This document shows, piece after piece, positions 16,014-34,771 of a stretch of 64,000 bases of DNA (position 1 is the stretch's first letter; each line of letters begins with the position of its first letter). The DNA is from Burkholderia paludis. GTDB taxonomy: Bacteria > Pseudomonadota > Gammaproteobacteria > Burkholderiales > Burkholderiaceae. A program made the translations under genes and the position numbers. The DNA is taken from contig NZ_JPGL01000033.1 of the NCBI RefSeq assembly GCF_000732615.1, positions 1 through 64,000 of the forward strand, given 5' to 3'. Below the pieces are notes generated by a model. It was not told the origin of the DNA. It made no database searches and worked only from the letters and a program-made list of their open reading frames with translations.

Positions 16014-19000
16014 TCACGAGGGCGTCCCCGATTCGGCGGCGGTGCCCGCGCGCAGCCGCGCGGCGGCCTCGCGAAGCACCGCCGGGTGATGGACGATCGC
16101 GTCGTGCGTCGTGTCGAGCGCGGCCACCGCGTGCGCGACGCCGGCCGTCAGCGGCGCCCATGCGGCCGCGTCGGCGGGCGACGCGCCGGCGACGTGCCAG
16201 ACGTCGATGTCGGCATGCAGGCGCGGCGCGCGGCGCGGCATCGCGAGCAGGCGGCGATGCGTGCGCACGACGGCGTCGAGCGTGTCGAGCGTCGCGCGCT
16301 CGTCGGCGTCGATCACGCCGGCCGCCTGCGCGGCGTCGAGCAGCGCGTGCGCGTCGCCCGTGCGCGCGGCAGCGGGCAGCGTGTCGAGCGCGGCCGCCCG
16401 CCGGGCGGAACGCGGCGCGAGATAGCCGCGCAACGTGTCGACGTCGAGCACGGCTTCGGCCGGATCGACGGCGGCCGGCGCGGGATGCGCGTCGAGCACG
16501 CCGAGCCACGCGACCGTTTCGCCCGCGCGTTCGAGCGCCGCGGCGATCTGCGCGGCGAGCAGCCCGCCGAGCGACCAGCCGAGCAGCCGGTACGGGCCGT
16601 GCGGCTGCGCGGCGCGGATCCGCTCGACGTAATCGGCGATCCACGCGTCGAAGTCGGCCGGCTGCCATGCGGAATCCGTGTAGCGCGGCGACTGCACGCC
16701 GATCGCGCGCACGTCCTGGCCGAGCGCGGCCGCGAGCGGCGCGTAGCCGTTCACGAGACCGAAGCCGGGATGCACGCAGAACAGCGTGTCGCGCGCGCCG
16801 GGCGCGTCGTTCAGGGCGACAAGATTGTCGGGCCAGCTTGCGCCGGCCCCGTCGAGCGCGGCCGCGAGTTCGGCCGGCGTGCGCCGCACGAACAGCAGCT
16901 CGAGCGGACACGCGCCGGCGCCGGCCGCGCGCAGTTGCGCCATCACGCGCATCGCCGCGAGCGAATCGCCGCCGATCTGGAAGAAGTCGTCGTCGATGCC
17001 GACCGGCACGCCGCCGAGCACGCGTTGCCAGATGTCGACCACGCGCCGCTCGCTCTCGGTGCGCGGCGCGCGCGGCTCGCCGAGCGGCGCCGCATCGGCC
17101 GCGCAGCCCTGTGCGAGCGCACGGCGATCGAGTTTGCCGTTCGGCGTCTGCGGCAATGTGTCGAGCACCCGCCAGACGGTGGGCACCATGTGCGCGGGCA
17201 GCGCGGCCGCGGCGGCGGCCTGCCAGCCGGATGCGGCGTCGCGCGCATCCGCGGCCGGCACGATGCAGCCCGCCAGACGCGCGACGCGGCCGTCGTCGAC
17301 CAGCGCAACGGCGGCATCGCGCACGCCGGGCAGCGCGCGCAGCGCGGCCTCGATCTCGCCGATCTCGATCCGGTGGCCGCGCACCTTCACCTGCTGGTCG
17401 AGCCGGCCGAGGTAGCGCAGCGCGCCGTCGGCGCCGACGCGGCAGCCGTCGCCCGTGCGATACAGACGCGCGCCGGGCGGCCCGAACGGATCGGGCACGA
17501 AGCGTTCGGCCGTCAGCGCCGCACGGCCGAGATAGCCGCGCGCGAGGTTGTCGCCGCCGATGAACAGCTCGCCGGCGCCGCCGGCCGGCACCGGATGGCC
17601 GTGCGCGTCGAGCACGCTCAGCGCCGTATGGTCGATCGGTGCGCCCAGCGTGATCGGCGTGGCTGCGTCGACACGCGCGACGCTCGACCACACGGTCGTC
17701 TCGGTCGGGCCGTACAGGTTCCACAGCGTCGCGCCGCGTGCGCGCAGCGCGACCGCGAGATCGTCCGCAAGCGCCTCGCCGCCGCACAGCGCGCGGAAGC
17801 CCGGCGCCGCGCGCCAGTCGGACGCGAGCAGCAGCTTCCAGCCGCTCGGCGTCGCCTGCATCACCGTCGCGCCCGTCGCGGCCAGCCGCTTCGCGAGCCG
17901 TTCGCCGTCGACGACGTCCGCGCGCGCCGCGATCTCGACGCGCGCCCCCACGATCAGCGGCGCATACGCCTCCAGCGCAAAGATGTCAAACGAAGGCGAC
18001 GTCACCGACAACAGCACGTCGTCGCGCGCGATGCCCGGCGTCGCGAGCATCGAATGCAGGAACCGGTCGAGCGCGCCGTGGCTGATCGCGACGCCCTTCG
18101 GGCGGCCGGTCGACCCCGACGTGTAGATCACGTACGCGAGCTGCGCCGCGTGGATCTCGGGCAGCAGGCCGGCGCCGGGCGGCGCCGCGCGCGCGGCGTC
18201 GACGTCGATGCATGCGACCCCGTCGGGCAGCGCGCCGCCTTCCGCAAGCCGCGCGCGGCTGTCCGCATCGGTCACGAGGATCGTCACGCCGGCGTCCTCG
18301 ATCATCAACCGCAGGCGCGCGGCCGGATAGTCGGGATCGAGCGGCACGTAGCAGCCGCCGCTCGCGAGCACGCCGACCAGCGCGACGGGCAGCCGCTCGC
18401 TGCGCGCGACGCATACGCCGACGCGCGCCTCGCGCGTGACGCCGGCGTCGAGCAGCCGCTGCGCGATCGCGCGCACCTGCGCGTCGAAGGTCCGGTAGTC
18501 GAGTCGCGCGTCGCCGCAGCCGAGCGCGATGCGCGCACCGTCCCGCGCGGCCGTGGCCGCGATCCGCACGGGCAGCGACGCGAATCCGGGCGTCTCGCGC
18601 CGGACGGGCGCGGCCGCCGGCGCGTGGCGCACGCCGATCGCGCCGACATGCGCAATTGCGCCGTCGGCCAGTTGCGCGAGCAGGTCGAGGTAGTCGGCCG
18701 CGAGCCGCTCGACGGTCGCGCGATCGACGTGCGCGCCATCCCACGCCCATTCGAAGGTCAGCGCGCGGCCGGGCGTCACGCTGAGCGTGAGCGGATAGTG
18801 CGTGCGGTTCACCGCCGACGCGGCGCTCACCGCGAGCCCGCTGTCGGGCTGCGCGTCGCGCGGCTCGCCCGTGTCGTAGTTTTCGAAGATGAGCAGCGAA
18901 TCGAACAGCGCGTCGCCGCTCGCGCCGATCCAGCGCTGCACCTGCGCGAGCGACACGTGCTCGTGCTCGCGCAGCGCCGCGTTCGCGTGCTGGATCTCGC

Positions 19001-22000
19001 GCAGCCAGTCGGCCGGCGCGGAGGCGGCCGGCACGTCGAGCGTGATCGGCAGGCTGTTGATGAAAAGGCCGAGCATGGTGTCGATGCCGGGCACCTGCGC
19101 GTCGCCCGCGCTGCGCCCCGACGTCGTCACGCCGAAGCGGACCGCGTCGCGCCCGCCGCGGCGGGCGAGCAGCAGCGCCCAGCCGGCCTGGATCAGCGTG
19201 TTCAGCGTGACCTGCGCCCGTTGCGCGGCCGCGCGCAGTGCGGCTTCCGCGTCGGCCGGCAGCGGCTGTTCGAGATGGAACAGCCCCTGGCGCGGCTGCG
19301 CGACGGCGCCCAGCGCGTCCTTCAGCATCACCGGATCGTCAGCCTGCGCGAACCGCGTGAGCCACGCATCGCGCGCGGACGGCTGCGCGGCGAGCCACGC
19401 GACGTAGTCGCGATAGCGGCCCGCCGCCGGCAGCCGCGCCGCGCCGTCCGCCCCCGCCGCGTAATGCACGGCGACTTCGTCGAGCAGCCGCGAGCTGCTC
19501 CAGCCGTCGGTCAGCGCATGGTGGCTCGTCCAGATCAGGTCGTGCGCACCGTCGGGCCGCTCGAACACGTTGATCCGCATCAGCGGCGCCCGGTCGAGAT
19601 CGACGCCCTGCGCGAGATCCTGCGCACACCAGGCGTGGATGCGATCCTCGTAGCGCGCGCCGCTGCCGTCATCGCGCGCCGCGTGCCACGTGAACGGCAG
19701 GTCGGCCGCGCGATGGACGATCTGCAGCAGCTCGCCGTCGGCGCGATGGCCGAAGGCGGTGCGCAGCACGTCATGGCGGGCGACCGCCGTGCGCCACGCC
19801 TGCTCGAGGCGCGTCGCGTCGAGCGCGCCCGTCAGCGTGAGGCGAAGCTGGTTCACGTAGGTGCCGCTGCCCTGGCGCAGTTGCGCGTGGAAGATCAGCC
19901 CTTGCTGCAGCGGCGTCGCCGGATAGATGTCGTCGATCTCCGCTAGCGGCAGGCCGAGTGCCGCGAGGCCCGCTTCGTCGAGGCCCGCGAGCGGGAAATC
20001 GGCGGCCGTCGCGCCGCGCAGCGCGGCCGCGCAATGCGCGATCAGGCTCGCGAGCCGCGCATCGAACGCCGCCGCGAGTGTGTCGGCGGCCGTCGCGTCG
20101 AGCGCGCCCGGCACGTGGCGCCATTCGATCGACAGCGCGCCGTCGACGATCCACGCGTTGAACGACAGCGCGTGCGCGCAGCGGCCGGCCGCGCTGGCCG
20201 CGTCGCCGGCATGTTCGCCGGTGGCCAGCCGCATCGGGCCGCGCCGGTCGCCTTCCTGTCCGAACTGGCCCAGGTAGTTGAAGCTCACCTGCGCACGCGG
20301 CAAGGCGCGCACCGCCGACCGCTCCGCTTCAGGCGCCAGGTATTCCAGCACCCCGTAGTGCATCCCCTTGTGCGGCACCGCGCGCAACGCCGCCTTCACT
20401 CCGGCCAGCGTCCGTGCGCCCTCGCCCTGCGACGCGAACCACACCGGGTAGCGCGTCGTGAACCAGCCCACCGTGCGCGTCAGGTCCGCGCTTTCCACCA
20501 CGTCCTCGCGGCCGTGCCCTTCCAGTTCCACCAGCACGCCCTGCTCGCCGCTCCACGTCGACAGCGCGTCGACCAGCGCCGCAACCAGCACTTCGTCCAC
20601 CCGGCTGCGATACGCACCCGGCACGTCCTGGAGCAACGCGCGCGTGCTCGCCGCATCCAGGCTCCGGCGAATCAGCCGGCTCGCGCCCAGCGTCGCGTCC
20701 ACTTCCGTCAGCGCCGCCGCCAGCGGCAGGCCGCCGCGCGCGCGCCGCGCATCATCCCAACCCGACGTTGGCGACAGTTGCGTGCGCCACGTATCCAGCT
20801 CGCCGCGAACCGCGTCGCTCTGTGCGTGCGCCGCCAGCGCGTCGCTCCACTCGCTCCAGCTCATGCTGCGTTCCGGCAGCGCCAGCGGCGCGCCCGACGA
20901 CACCTGCTCGTAGGCCTGGCCCAGCTCCTCGAGCAGCACCCGCCACGACACCCCGTCCACCGCCAGGTGATGCACGACCAGCAGCAGACGCGACCCGCCT
21001 TCCGGCAGGTCGAACAGCGTCGCGCGCCACAGCGGCCCGTGCGCCAGATCCAGCGACGCCTGCACCCGCGCGCCGTGCGACGACAGCGCCGCGCGCCAGT
21101 CGCCTTCGCCCGTCAGGTCCACACGTTCCAGCTCGAAACTCTCCTGCGCCGCCACCTGCTGCGTCCAGCGACCCTGCCCGTCGCGCGTGAAGCGCAAACG
21201 CAGCGCGTCGTGACGGCTCGTCACCGCGCGCACGGCCGCTGCCACCCGATCGGCAGGCAGGCGCGTATCCGACGCCAGCAGCACCGACTGGTTCCAGTGA
21301 CGCGGCCCGTCCGGATGCTCGGCGAAGAACCGTTGCTGGATCGGCGTGAGCGGCAGCGTTCGCGCCACGCCGGCCTGGGCCGGCTTGCGCGCGCCGGGCG
21401 CCTTCGGCACGACCGGGCGCGCGACGGCCGCGGCCGCCTCGATCGTCGGATGGTCGAACACCTGCTTCGGCGTGAGGCCGAGCCCGGCCTGCCGCGCCTT
21501 CGCGATGATCCGCAGGCTCAGGATCGAATCGCCGCCGATCTCGAAAAAGTTGTCGGTCACGCCGATGTCGTCGCGACCCAGCGCCGCCTGCCAGATGCCG
21601 AGCAGCGTCGCCTCGGCATCGTTGCGCGGCGCGACCCGCGCGCGGCCGTCGGCCGCGTCGCCCGCCGGCGTCAGCGCGCGACGGTCGATCTTGCCGTTCG
21701 GCGTGAGCGGCAGCGCGTCGAGCACCGTGAAGGTGTCCGGCACCAGCGCATCCGGCAGCGTCTGTGCGAGCGCCGCGCGCAGCGTGTCGCCGCGCAGCCC
21801 GGCGCCCGTCGCGAACGCATGCAGCTGCACGCGCCCCGTCTCGTCCTCGCGCGCGATCACGACGCCGTCGCGCACGCCCGGCAGCGCGCGCAGGCATGCG
21901 CCGACTTCCTCGGGCTCGACGCGGTAGCCGCGAATCTTCACCTGGTCGTCGCGGCGGCCGAGGAACACGAAGCGGCCCTGTGCATCGAGCCGGCCGCGGT

Positions 22001-24551
22001 CGCCCGTCCGGTAGAGCCGCGCGCCGTTGCCGGCCGGATCGGGCACGAAGCGTTCGGCCGTCAGCGCGGGCCGGCCCTCGTAGCCGCGCGCAACGGCCGC
22101 GCCGCCGATGCAGATCTCGCCGCGCGCGCCGTCGCCGGCCGGATTGCCGTGCGCATCGAGCAACGCGACGCGCGCATGCGCGAGCGGCACGCCGAGCGGC
22201 CAGCCGGCCGCCGGATCGTCGCTGCGGCGCCAGGTCAGCGCGCCGACCGTCGTCTCGGTCGGGCCGTAATGGTTCAGCACGACGCAGCCGGGCGCGAGCG
22301 CCTCGATCCGGTCGAGCAGCGCGGCGCCCGCCGATTCGCCGCCGAGCACGAGGCCGCGCGCCGGCAGCACCTGTTCGGGACGCGCGGCCTGCAGCAGGCC
22401 GCTCAGGTGCGACGGCACGATCTTCAGCAGATCGATCCGGTGCCGCGCGAAATACTCGCCGCACGCGTCGGGATCGAAGCTCAGCGCCTCGGGCGGCACG
22501 TGCAGCGTCCAGCCGGCCCACAGTGCGCCGAACAACGTCGTGTGACCGAGGTCGGCCGCGGGCGTCGACAGGTACGCCGCGCGCGCGATGCCGTCCGGCA
22601 ACCGCGCGACGACGCCCTGCAGATACGCCGACAGCGCATCGTGGCTCACCATCACGCCCTTCGGACGGCCGGTCGAGCCCGACGTGTAGATCAGGTAGGC
22701 CAGCTGGCCGGGCAGCGGCTGCGCGTCGAGGCCGGCGACGTCGGCCACGTCGGCGGCCGCGCCTTCGGCGTGCGGCGCGACGCGCGCGAGCGACGCGGGA
22801 CGCCACGCGTCGGCGGCCGCGTCGGCGATCACGCATTGCGCGCCGCTGTCGGTGGCCTGCCAGGCGAGCCGCTCGGCCGGCGCGCCGACATCGAGCGGCA
22901 CGTATGCGCCGCCCGCGCGCCACACGGCCAGCACGGCCTGCACGAATTCGATGCCGCGCGGCAGCGCGATCGCGACCCGCGATTCACGCCGCACGCCGGC
23001 GGCAACGAGCCGCTGCGCGAGTTCGCCCGCGCGCGCCCACAGCGTGCGCCAGTCGAGCGTCGTGACGCCGTCGGACAACGCGTCGCGATCCGGCCATGCG
23101 GCGACATGCGACGCGATCCGCGCGACCAGCGCCTGATCCGCGGCCGGCAGCGCGCGTGCGGAACCCGCCGCCGCGGCCGCCAGGCCGAACACGCCGAGCG
23201 GTTGCGCCGGATGCGCGACGAACGCGGCGAGCAGCGCGCGAAGCTGCGCGCCGACGCGCTCGATCGTGTCGTGCGAAAAGCGGCGCGTGTCGTAGGCGAG
23301 CACGTAGTCGAAGCGCGCGCCCGGCGCGACGATCAGGCTCAGCGGGTACGGGTTGCGCCCGTCAGTGTAGCGCATGCCGGGCTCGGCCGCATCGGCCGCG
23401 CCGAGCATGCGCACCTGCAGGTCGCCCGCCCGCGCGCCGCTCGCATCGACCGGATAGTTCTCGACCACGACGATGCTGTCGAACAGCGCACGGCCGCCGT
23501 TCGCGACGGCCTGGATGCGCGCGAGCGGCACATGCTCGACCGCGCGCAGCGAAAACGCCTGCGCCTGCAGCGCGCGCAGCCAGTCGCCGAGTGTCTGCGA
23601 CGCGTTCAGCCGCACGGGCATCGGCACCGTGTTGATGAACACCCCGACCATCGCGTCCATCGCATCGATTTCGGCGGGCCGGCCGGCCGCCGTGACGCCG
23701 AATACGGCCTCCTCGCGGTCGGCATGGCGCGCCAGCAGCAGCGCCCACGCGGCCTGCACGACGGTGCCGAGCGTCACGCGCTGCGCCCGCGCGAATTCCG
23801 CGAGCGCGGCGGCCTCGTCCGCGTCGAGCCGCACGCGGCGTTCCGCGTAGCGGCGCTCCGCCTGCGGCTCGCCGCTGCTCTCGGGCAGCGGCGTCGGCAC
23901 CGTCAGGTCGGCGAGCGCGTCGCACCAGCGCGCTTCCGCGGCGCCCGCTTCCTGCGCGCCGAGCCAGCGGCGATAGGCATCGAGGCGCGGCGCGGCCGGC
24001 AGCTCACCCACGCCCGCCGTGCGCGCGACGTAGCGCGTCATCGCCTCGCGCAGCACGATCGGCAGGCTCCATCCGTCGAGCTGCACATGGTGCAGGCGCC
24101 ACACGAACCAGTAGCGCGCGTCGCCGACCCGGATCAGTTGCAGGTCGAGCGATGCCGCGTGCGCGAGGTCGAAGCCCGCGGCGCGGCGCGCCTCCCAGTC
24201 GCTCGCGAGCCGCGCACGCTGCTCGTCGCCGGACAGCCCGCGCCAGTCGTGGCACGCGCAGCCGGCGTCCGTCTGCCGGTAGACGATCATCGCGGGCTGC
24301 GCCAGCCCTTCCCAGCGGAAATCGGCGCGCAGGATCTCGTGGCGCGCGATCACGTCGCGCCACGCGGCGTCGAACGCCGGTTCGGACACCGTGCCCTCGA
24401 ATTCGAACACGTACTGCGAGTAATACGGATCGTCAGCGCCGGCCTGCAGCGATTGCGTGATCAGGCCCGGCTGCACGCCGAGCAGCCGGTGCAAGGATTC
24501 GATGTTGCTCTTGCGGCGGAAATCCGCTTGCGTCGGGTTGGTTTCGCTCAT
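16014..24551 (-). CDS. NRPS, C-A-T-E-C-A-T-TE (modules 6 and 7, Asp and Gly, release)
   Basis: 2845-residue terminating synthetase. Domains: C (HHVQLDG near residue 155, D-donor type since the partner ends in E), A with code DLTKVGHVG (near 670; Asp), carrier (FFEIGGDSILS, near 1007), epimerase (HHLAVDGVSW, near 1195), C (SHHALTDGW, near 1680), A with code DILQLGLVW (near 2190; Gly), carrier (FFQIGGDSLAA, near 2528) and thioesterase (LLGWSLGGLLA, near 2658). The TE would hydrolyse or cyclise the heptapeptide. No formyl or reductase domain. The ATG at 24551 lacks a strong Shine-Dalgarno site and is preceded by an AT-rich Fur-like element. The epimerase is almost identical in DNA to that of the preceding NRPS. 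Confidence 0.95.
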   Translation of the reverse strand: MSETNPTQADFRRKSNIESLHRLLGVQPGLITQSLQAGADDPYYSQYVFEFEGTVSEPAFDAAWRDVIARHEILRADFRWEGLAQPAMIVYRQTDAGCACHDWRGLSGDEQRARLASDWEARRAAGFDLAHAASLDLQLIRVGDARYWFVWRLHHVQLDGWSLPIVLREAMTRYVARTAGVGELPAAPRLDAYRRWLGAQEAGAAEARWCDALADLTVPTPLPESSGEPQAERRYAERRVRLDADEAAALAEFARAQRVTLGTVVQAAWALLLARHADREEAVFGVTAAGRPAEIDAMDAMVGVFINTVPMPVRLNASQTLGDWLRALQAQAFSLRAVEHVPLARIQAVANGGRALFDSIVVVENYPVDASGARAGDLQVRMLGAADAAEPGMRYTDGRNPYPLSLIVAPGARFDYVLAYDTRRFSHDTIERVGAQLRALLAAFVAHPAQPLGVFGLAAAAAGSARALPAADQALVARIASHVAAWPDRDALSDGVTTLDWRTLWARAGELAQRLVAAGVRRESRVAIALPRGIEFVQAVLAVWRAGGAYVPLDVGAPAERLAWQATDSGAQCVIADAAADAWRPASLARVAPHAEGAAADVADVAGLDAQPLPGQLAYLIYTSGSTGRPKGVMVSHDALSAYLQGVVARLPDGIARAAYLSTPAADLGHTTLFGALWAGWTLHVPPEALSFDPDACGEYFARHRIDLLKIVPSHLSGLLQAARPEQVLPARGLVLGGESAGAALLDRIEALAPGCVVLNHYGPTETTVGALTWRRSDDPAAGWPLGVPLAHARVALLDAHGNPAGDGARGEICIGGAAVARGYEGRPALTAERFVPDPAGNGARLYRTGDRGRLDAQGRFVFLGRRDDQVKIRGYRVEPEEVGACLRALPGVRDGVVIAREDETGRVQLHAFATGAGLRGDTLRAALAQTLPDALVPDTFTVLDALPLTPNGKIDRRALTPAGDAADGRARVAPRNDAEATLLGIWQAALGRDDIGVTDNFFEIGGDSILSLRIIAKARQAGLGLTPKQVFDHPTIEAAAAVARPVVPKAPGARKPAQAGVARTLPLTPIQQRFFAEHPDGPRHWNQSVLLASDTRLPADRVAAAVRAVTSRHDALRLRFTRDGQGRWTQQVAAQESFELERVDLTGEGDWRAALSSHGARVQASLDLAHGPLWRATLFDLPEGGSRLLLVVHHLAVDGVSWRVLLEELGQAYEQVSSGAPLALPERSMSWSEWSDALAAHAQSDAVRGELDTWRTQLSPTSGWDDARRARGGLPLAAALTEVDATLGASRLIRRSLDAASTRALLQDVPGAYRSRVDEVLVAALVDALSTWSGEQGVLVELEGHGREDVVESADLTRTVGWFTTRYPVWFASQGEGARTLAGVKAALRAVPHKGMHYGVLEYLAPEAERSAVRALPRAQVSFNYLGQFGQEGDRRGPMRLATGEHAGDAASAAGRCAHALSFNAWIVDGALSIEWRHVPGALDATAADTLAAAFDARLASLIAHCAAALRGATAADFPLAGLDEAGLAALGLPLAEIDDIYPATPLQQGLIFHAQLRQGSGTYVNQLRLTLTGALDATRLEQAWRTAVARHDVLRTAFGHRADGELLQIVHRAADLPFTWHAARDDGSGARYEDRIHAWCAQDLAQGVDLDRAPLMRINVFERPDGAHDLIWTSHHALTDGWSSSRLLDEVAVHYAAGADGAARLPAAGRYRDYVAWLAAQPSARDAWLTRFAQADDPVMLKDALGAVAQPRQGLFHLEQPLPADAEAALRAAAQRAQVTLNTLIQAGWALLLARRGGRDAVRFGVTTSGRSAGDAQVPGIDTMLGLFINSLPITLDVPAASAPADWLREIQHANAALREHEHVSLAQVQRWIGASGDALFDSLLIFENYDTGEPRDAQPDSGLAVSAASAVNRTHYPLTLSVTPGRALTFEWAWDGAHVDRATVERLAADYLDLLAQLADGAIAHVGAIGVRHAPAAAPVRRETPGFASLPVRIAATAARDGARIALGCGDARLDYRTFDAQVRAIAQRLLDAGVTREARVGVCVARSERLPVALVGVLASGGCYVPLDPDYPAARLRLMIEDAGVTILVTDADSRARLAEGGALPDGVACIDVDAARAAPPGAGLLPEIHAAQLAYVIYTSGSTGRPKGVAISHGALDRFLHSMLATPGIARDDVLLSVTSPSFDIFALEAYAPLIVGARVEIAARADVVDGERLAKRLAATGATVMQATPSGWKLLLASDWRAAPGFRALCGGEALADDLAVALRARGATLWNLYGPTETTVWSSVARVDAATPITLGAPIDHTALSVLDAHGHPVPAGGAGELFIGGDNLARGYLGRAALTAERFVPDPFGPPGARLYRTGDGCRVGADGALRYLGRLDQQVKVRGHRIEIGEIEAALRALPGVRDAAVALVDDGRVARLAGCIVPAADARDAASGWQAAAAAALPAHMVPTVWRVLDTLPQTPNGKLDRRALAQGCAADAAPLGEPRAPRTESERRVVDIWQRVLGGVPVGIDDDFFQIGGDSLAAMRVMAQLRAAGAGACPLELLFVRRTPAELAAALDGAGASWPDNLVALNDAPGARDTLFCVHPGFGLVNGYAPLAAALGQDVRAIGVQSPRYTDSAWQPADFDAWIADYVERIRAAQPHGPYRLLGWSLGGLLAAQIAAALERAGETVAWLGVLDAHPAPAAVDPAEAVLDVDTLRGYLAPRSARRAAALDTLPAAARTGDAHALLDAAQAAGVIDADERATLDTLDAVVRTHRRLLAMPRRAPRLHADIDVWHVAGASPADAAAWAPLTAGVAHAVAALDTTHDAIVHHPAVLREAAARLRAGTAAESGTPS
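20201..21358 (-). repeat. Near-identical epimerase-domain repeat, copy 1
   Basis: This 1158-bp stretch in module 6 aligns without gaps to 24886-26043 in module 5 (constant offset 4685). The encoded ~382 residues differ at only six positions that I find: Thr/Ala, Arg/Trp, Ala/Glu, Ser/Arg, Ser/Gly and Leu/Met. Flanking DNA is much more divergent. The epimerase of module 2 (about 43190-44600) is clearly different, so the pair points to recent duplication or gene conversion. Confidence 0.93.
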
Positions 24552-24552
24552 C

Positions 24553-24571
24553 GTTAATAAGAATCGTTACC
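24553..24571. promoter_or_regulatory. Fur-like element directly before the terminating NRPS gene
   Basis: Minus-strand GGTAACGATTCTTATTAAC matches the 19-bp Fur consensus at 13 of 19 positions by eye and ends one base before the start codon. It may mark a secondary iron-controlled promoter or simply an AT-rich translation start. No clear -10/-35 was identified. Confidence 0.4.
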
Positions 24572-24587
24572 GTTTTGTGTCGGAATG

Positions 24588-24605
24588 CGCCGCCCGAAGG
24601 CGGCG
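24588..24605 (-). other. UUCG-type hairpin between two NRPS genes
   Basis: On minus, CGCCGCC-TTCG-GGCGGCG forms a very stable tetraloop hairpin just after the stop of the upstream NRPS gene. It has no T-run, so it is more likely an mRNA-processing or stability element, or partial attenuator, than a full terminator. Confidence 0.5.
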
Positions 24606-24610
24606 TCGCG

Positions 24611-32548
<7,938 letters not shown>

Positions 32549-32612
32549 GATGGCGTCGTGAAAAGCATCTGTGACATGCCGCGCGAAAGCGACATGGGCG
32601 TCTTCCTCAGAT

Positions 32613-32637
32613 GACGAATGACGACGGAAATTATTCA
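32613..32637 (-). promoter_or_regulatory. Candidate OrbS/PvdS-type promoter for the module 4-5 NRPS gene
   Basis: On minus, TGAA (32637-32634) is followed after 17 bp by CGTC (32616-32613). The known class consensus is TAAA, about 17 bp, CGTC, so there is one mismatch. It sits just downstream of a terminator and about 60 bp before the NRPS start. Assigned by eye. Confidence 0.35.
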
Positions 32638-32639
32638 GA

Positions 32640-32682
32640 AAAATCGCGCGCGAACCGGCAGGAGGCCGGCCCGCTTCGCGCG
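32640..32682 (-). terminator. Rho-independent terminator ending the receptor/transport unit
   Basis: Minus-strand stem: CGCGCGAA pairs with TTCGCGCG and CCGGC with GCCGG across a 5-nt bulge, followed directly by ATTTTT. It lies about 185 bp after the stop of the binding-protein gene. Together with the following promoter-like element it separates the transport genes from the downstream NRPS genes. The rest of 32683-32865 shows no gene. Confidence 0.7.
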
Positions 32683-32865
32683 GCGCGGGTTCGCGGGACC
32701 GCGCGGGAATGGCGGGGTCTGAAGAAAAAACGCGGTGTCGACGACAGCCGCGCGCCGGTCGCGTGACGCGACGCGGCGCGGTGAATCGATTCGATCAATC
32801 GATTCGGTAGACGAGCGACGAACGGCAGACGACGCACGCGCGCGGCGCGTGCGCTGCCTGCCCCG

Positions 32866-33799
32866 TCAGCCCGCCGGGCGGCGCGCGATGCCGTTCAGCG
32901 CCGCGTCGACGCGCTCGACGAACGCGGTCATCGCGACGGGGCCGCCGAACGTCCACGTGCGGCGCGGCATGAACGCGACGCGTCCGGCCTCCACCGACGG
33001 CAACGCGCGCCACAGCGGCTCGCGGTACAACGGCGCGTCGGCGCCGTCGAGCACGAGCAGCATCCAGTCCGGATGCGCGACGAGCGCGTCGAATCCGAGC
33101 CGCACGCCCATCCGCCGCTCCGACGTGCCCGACCATGCATTACGCAGGCCGACGTGGTCGAGCAGCGCGCCGACCGAGCTGCGGCGATCGAAGCCCCAGA
33201 AGCCGGCTCCGCCCGACAGCGGATTGACGAGCGCGGTCGGCTGGCCGTCGAGCCCCGCCGCATGCACATGCGCACGCGCGGCCGCGATCGCCGCATCGAG
33301 ACGGTCGCGCACGGGGCGGGCAGCCGCGTCCGCGCCGACCCGCGTGACGAGATCGTCGAACACGCGCGTCAGGCGGACATACGCGTCCTCTTCACCGGGG
33401 GCCGGTTCGAGATCGTAGATCACCGTCGGCGCAATCGCGGCCAGCCGATCGGCGATCCGCGCGTGACGCTGCGCGTAGCCGACGATCAGGTCGGGACGCA
33501 GCGCGGCGATCGCCTCGAGGTCGGGCTGCTGGCGCGTGCCGACCGAGACGACGCCTTGCAGCTTGTTCGCGTCGATGCCGACCCAGCTACGGTAGACGTC
33601 GGGGTCGGCCGCGCCGACGAGCGGCACGTCGACGCTCAGCAGCGCTTCGGTGAACACGAATTCGAGCGACACGATCCGCCGCGCCCGCGCGGGCAGATCG
33701 GGCGAGCGCACGCCGAGCGGCGTCGCAACGACGCGTCCGCTGCCGGAGCAGCCGACGAGCGGCAGCGCGAGCGCGGCCGCGATCACGCGACGGCGATGT

Positions 33800-33810
<11 letters not shown>
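32866..33810 (-). CDS. Siderophore-binding periplasmic lipoprotein (FecB/FhuD family)
   Basis: Class III substrate-binding protein that hands ferri-siderophore to the ABC importer. 314 residues. The signal peptide ends in a lipobox LPLVGC, so it is predicted to be lipid-anchored. The family features RIVSLEFVFTEALLSVDVPLVG and LEAIAALRPDLIVGY are present. ATG 33810 (MVNEHRRR) has GGGAGG upstream and overlaps the reductase gene by 11 nt. A longer frame upstream only translates the His/Asp repeat in another frame and is rejected. Confidence 0.9.
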
Positions 33811-34767
<957 letters not shown>

Positions 34768-34771
<4 letters not shown>

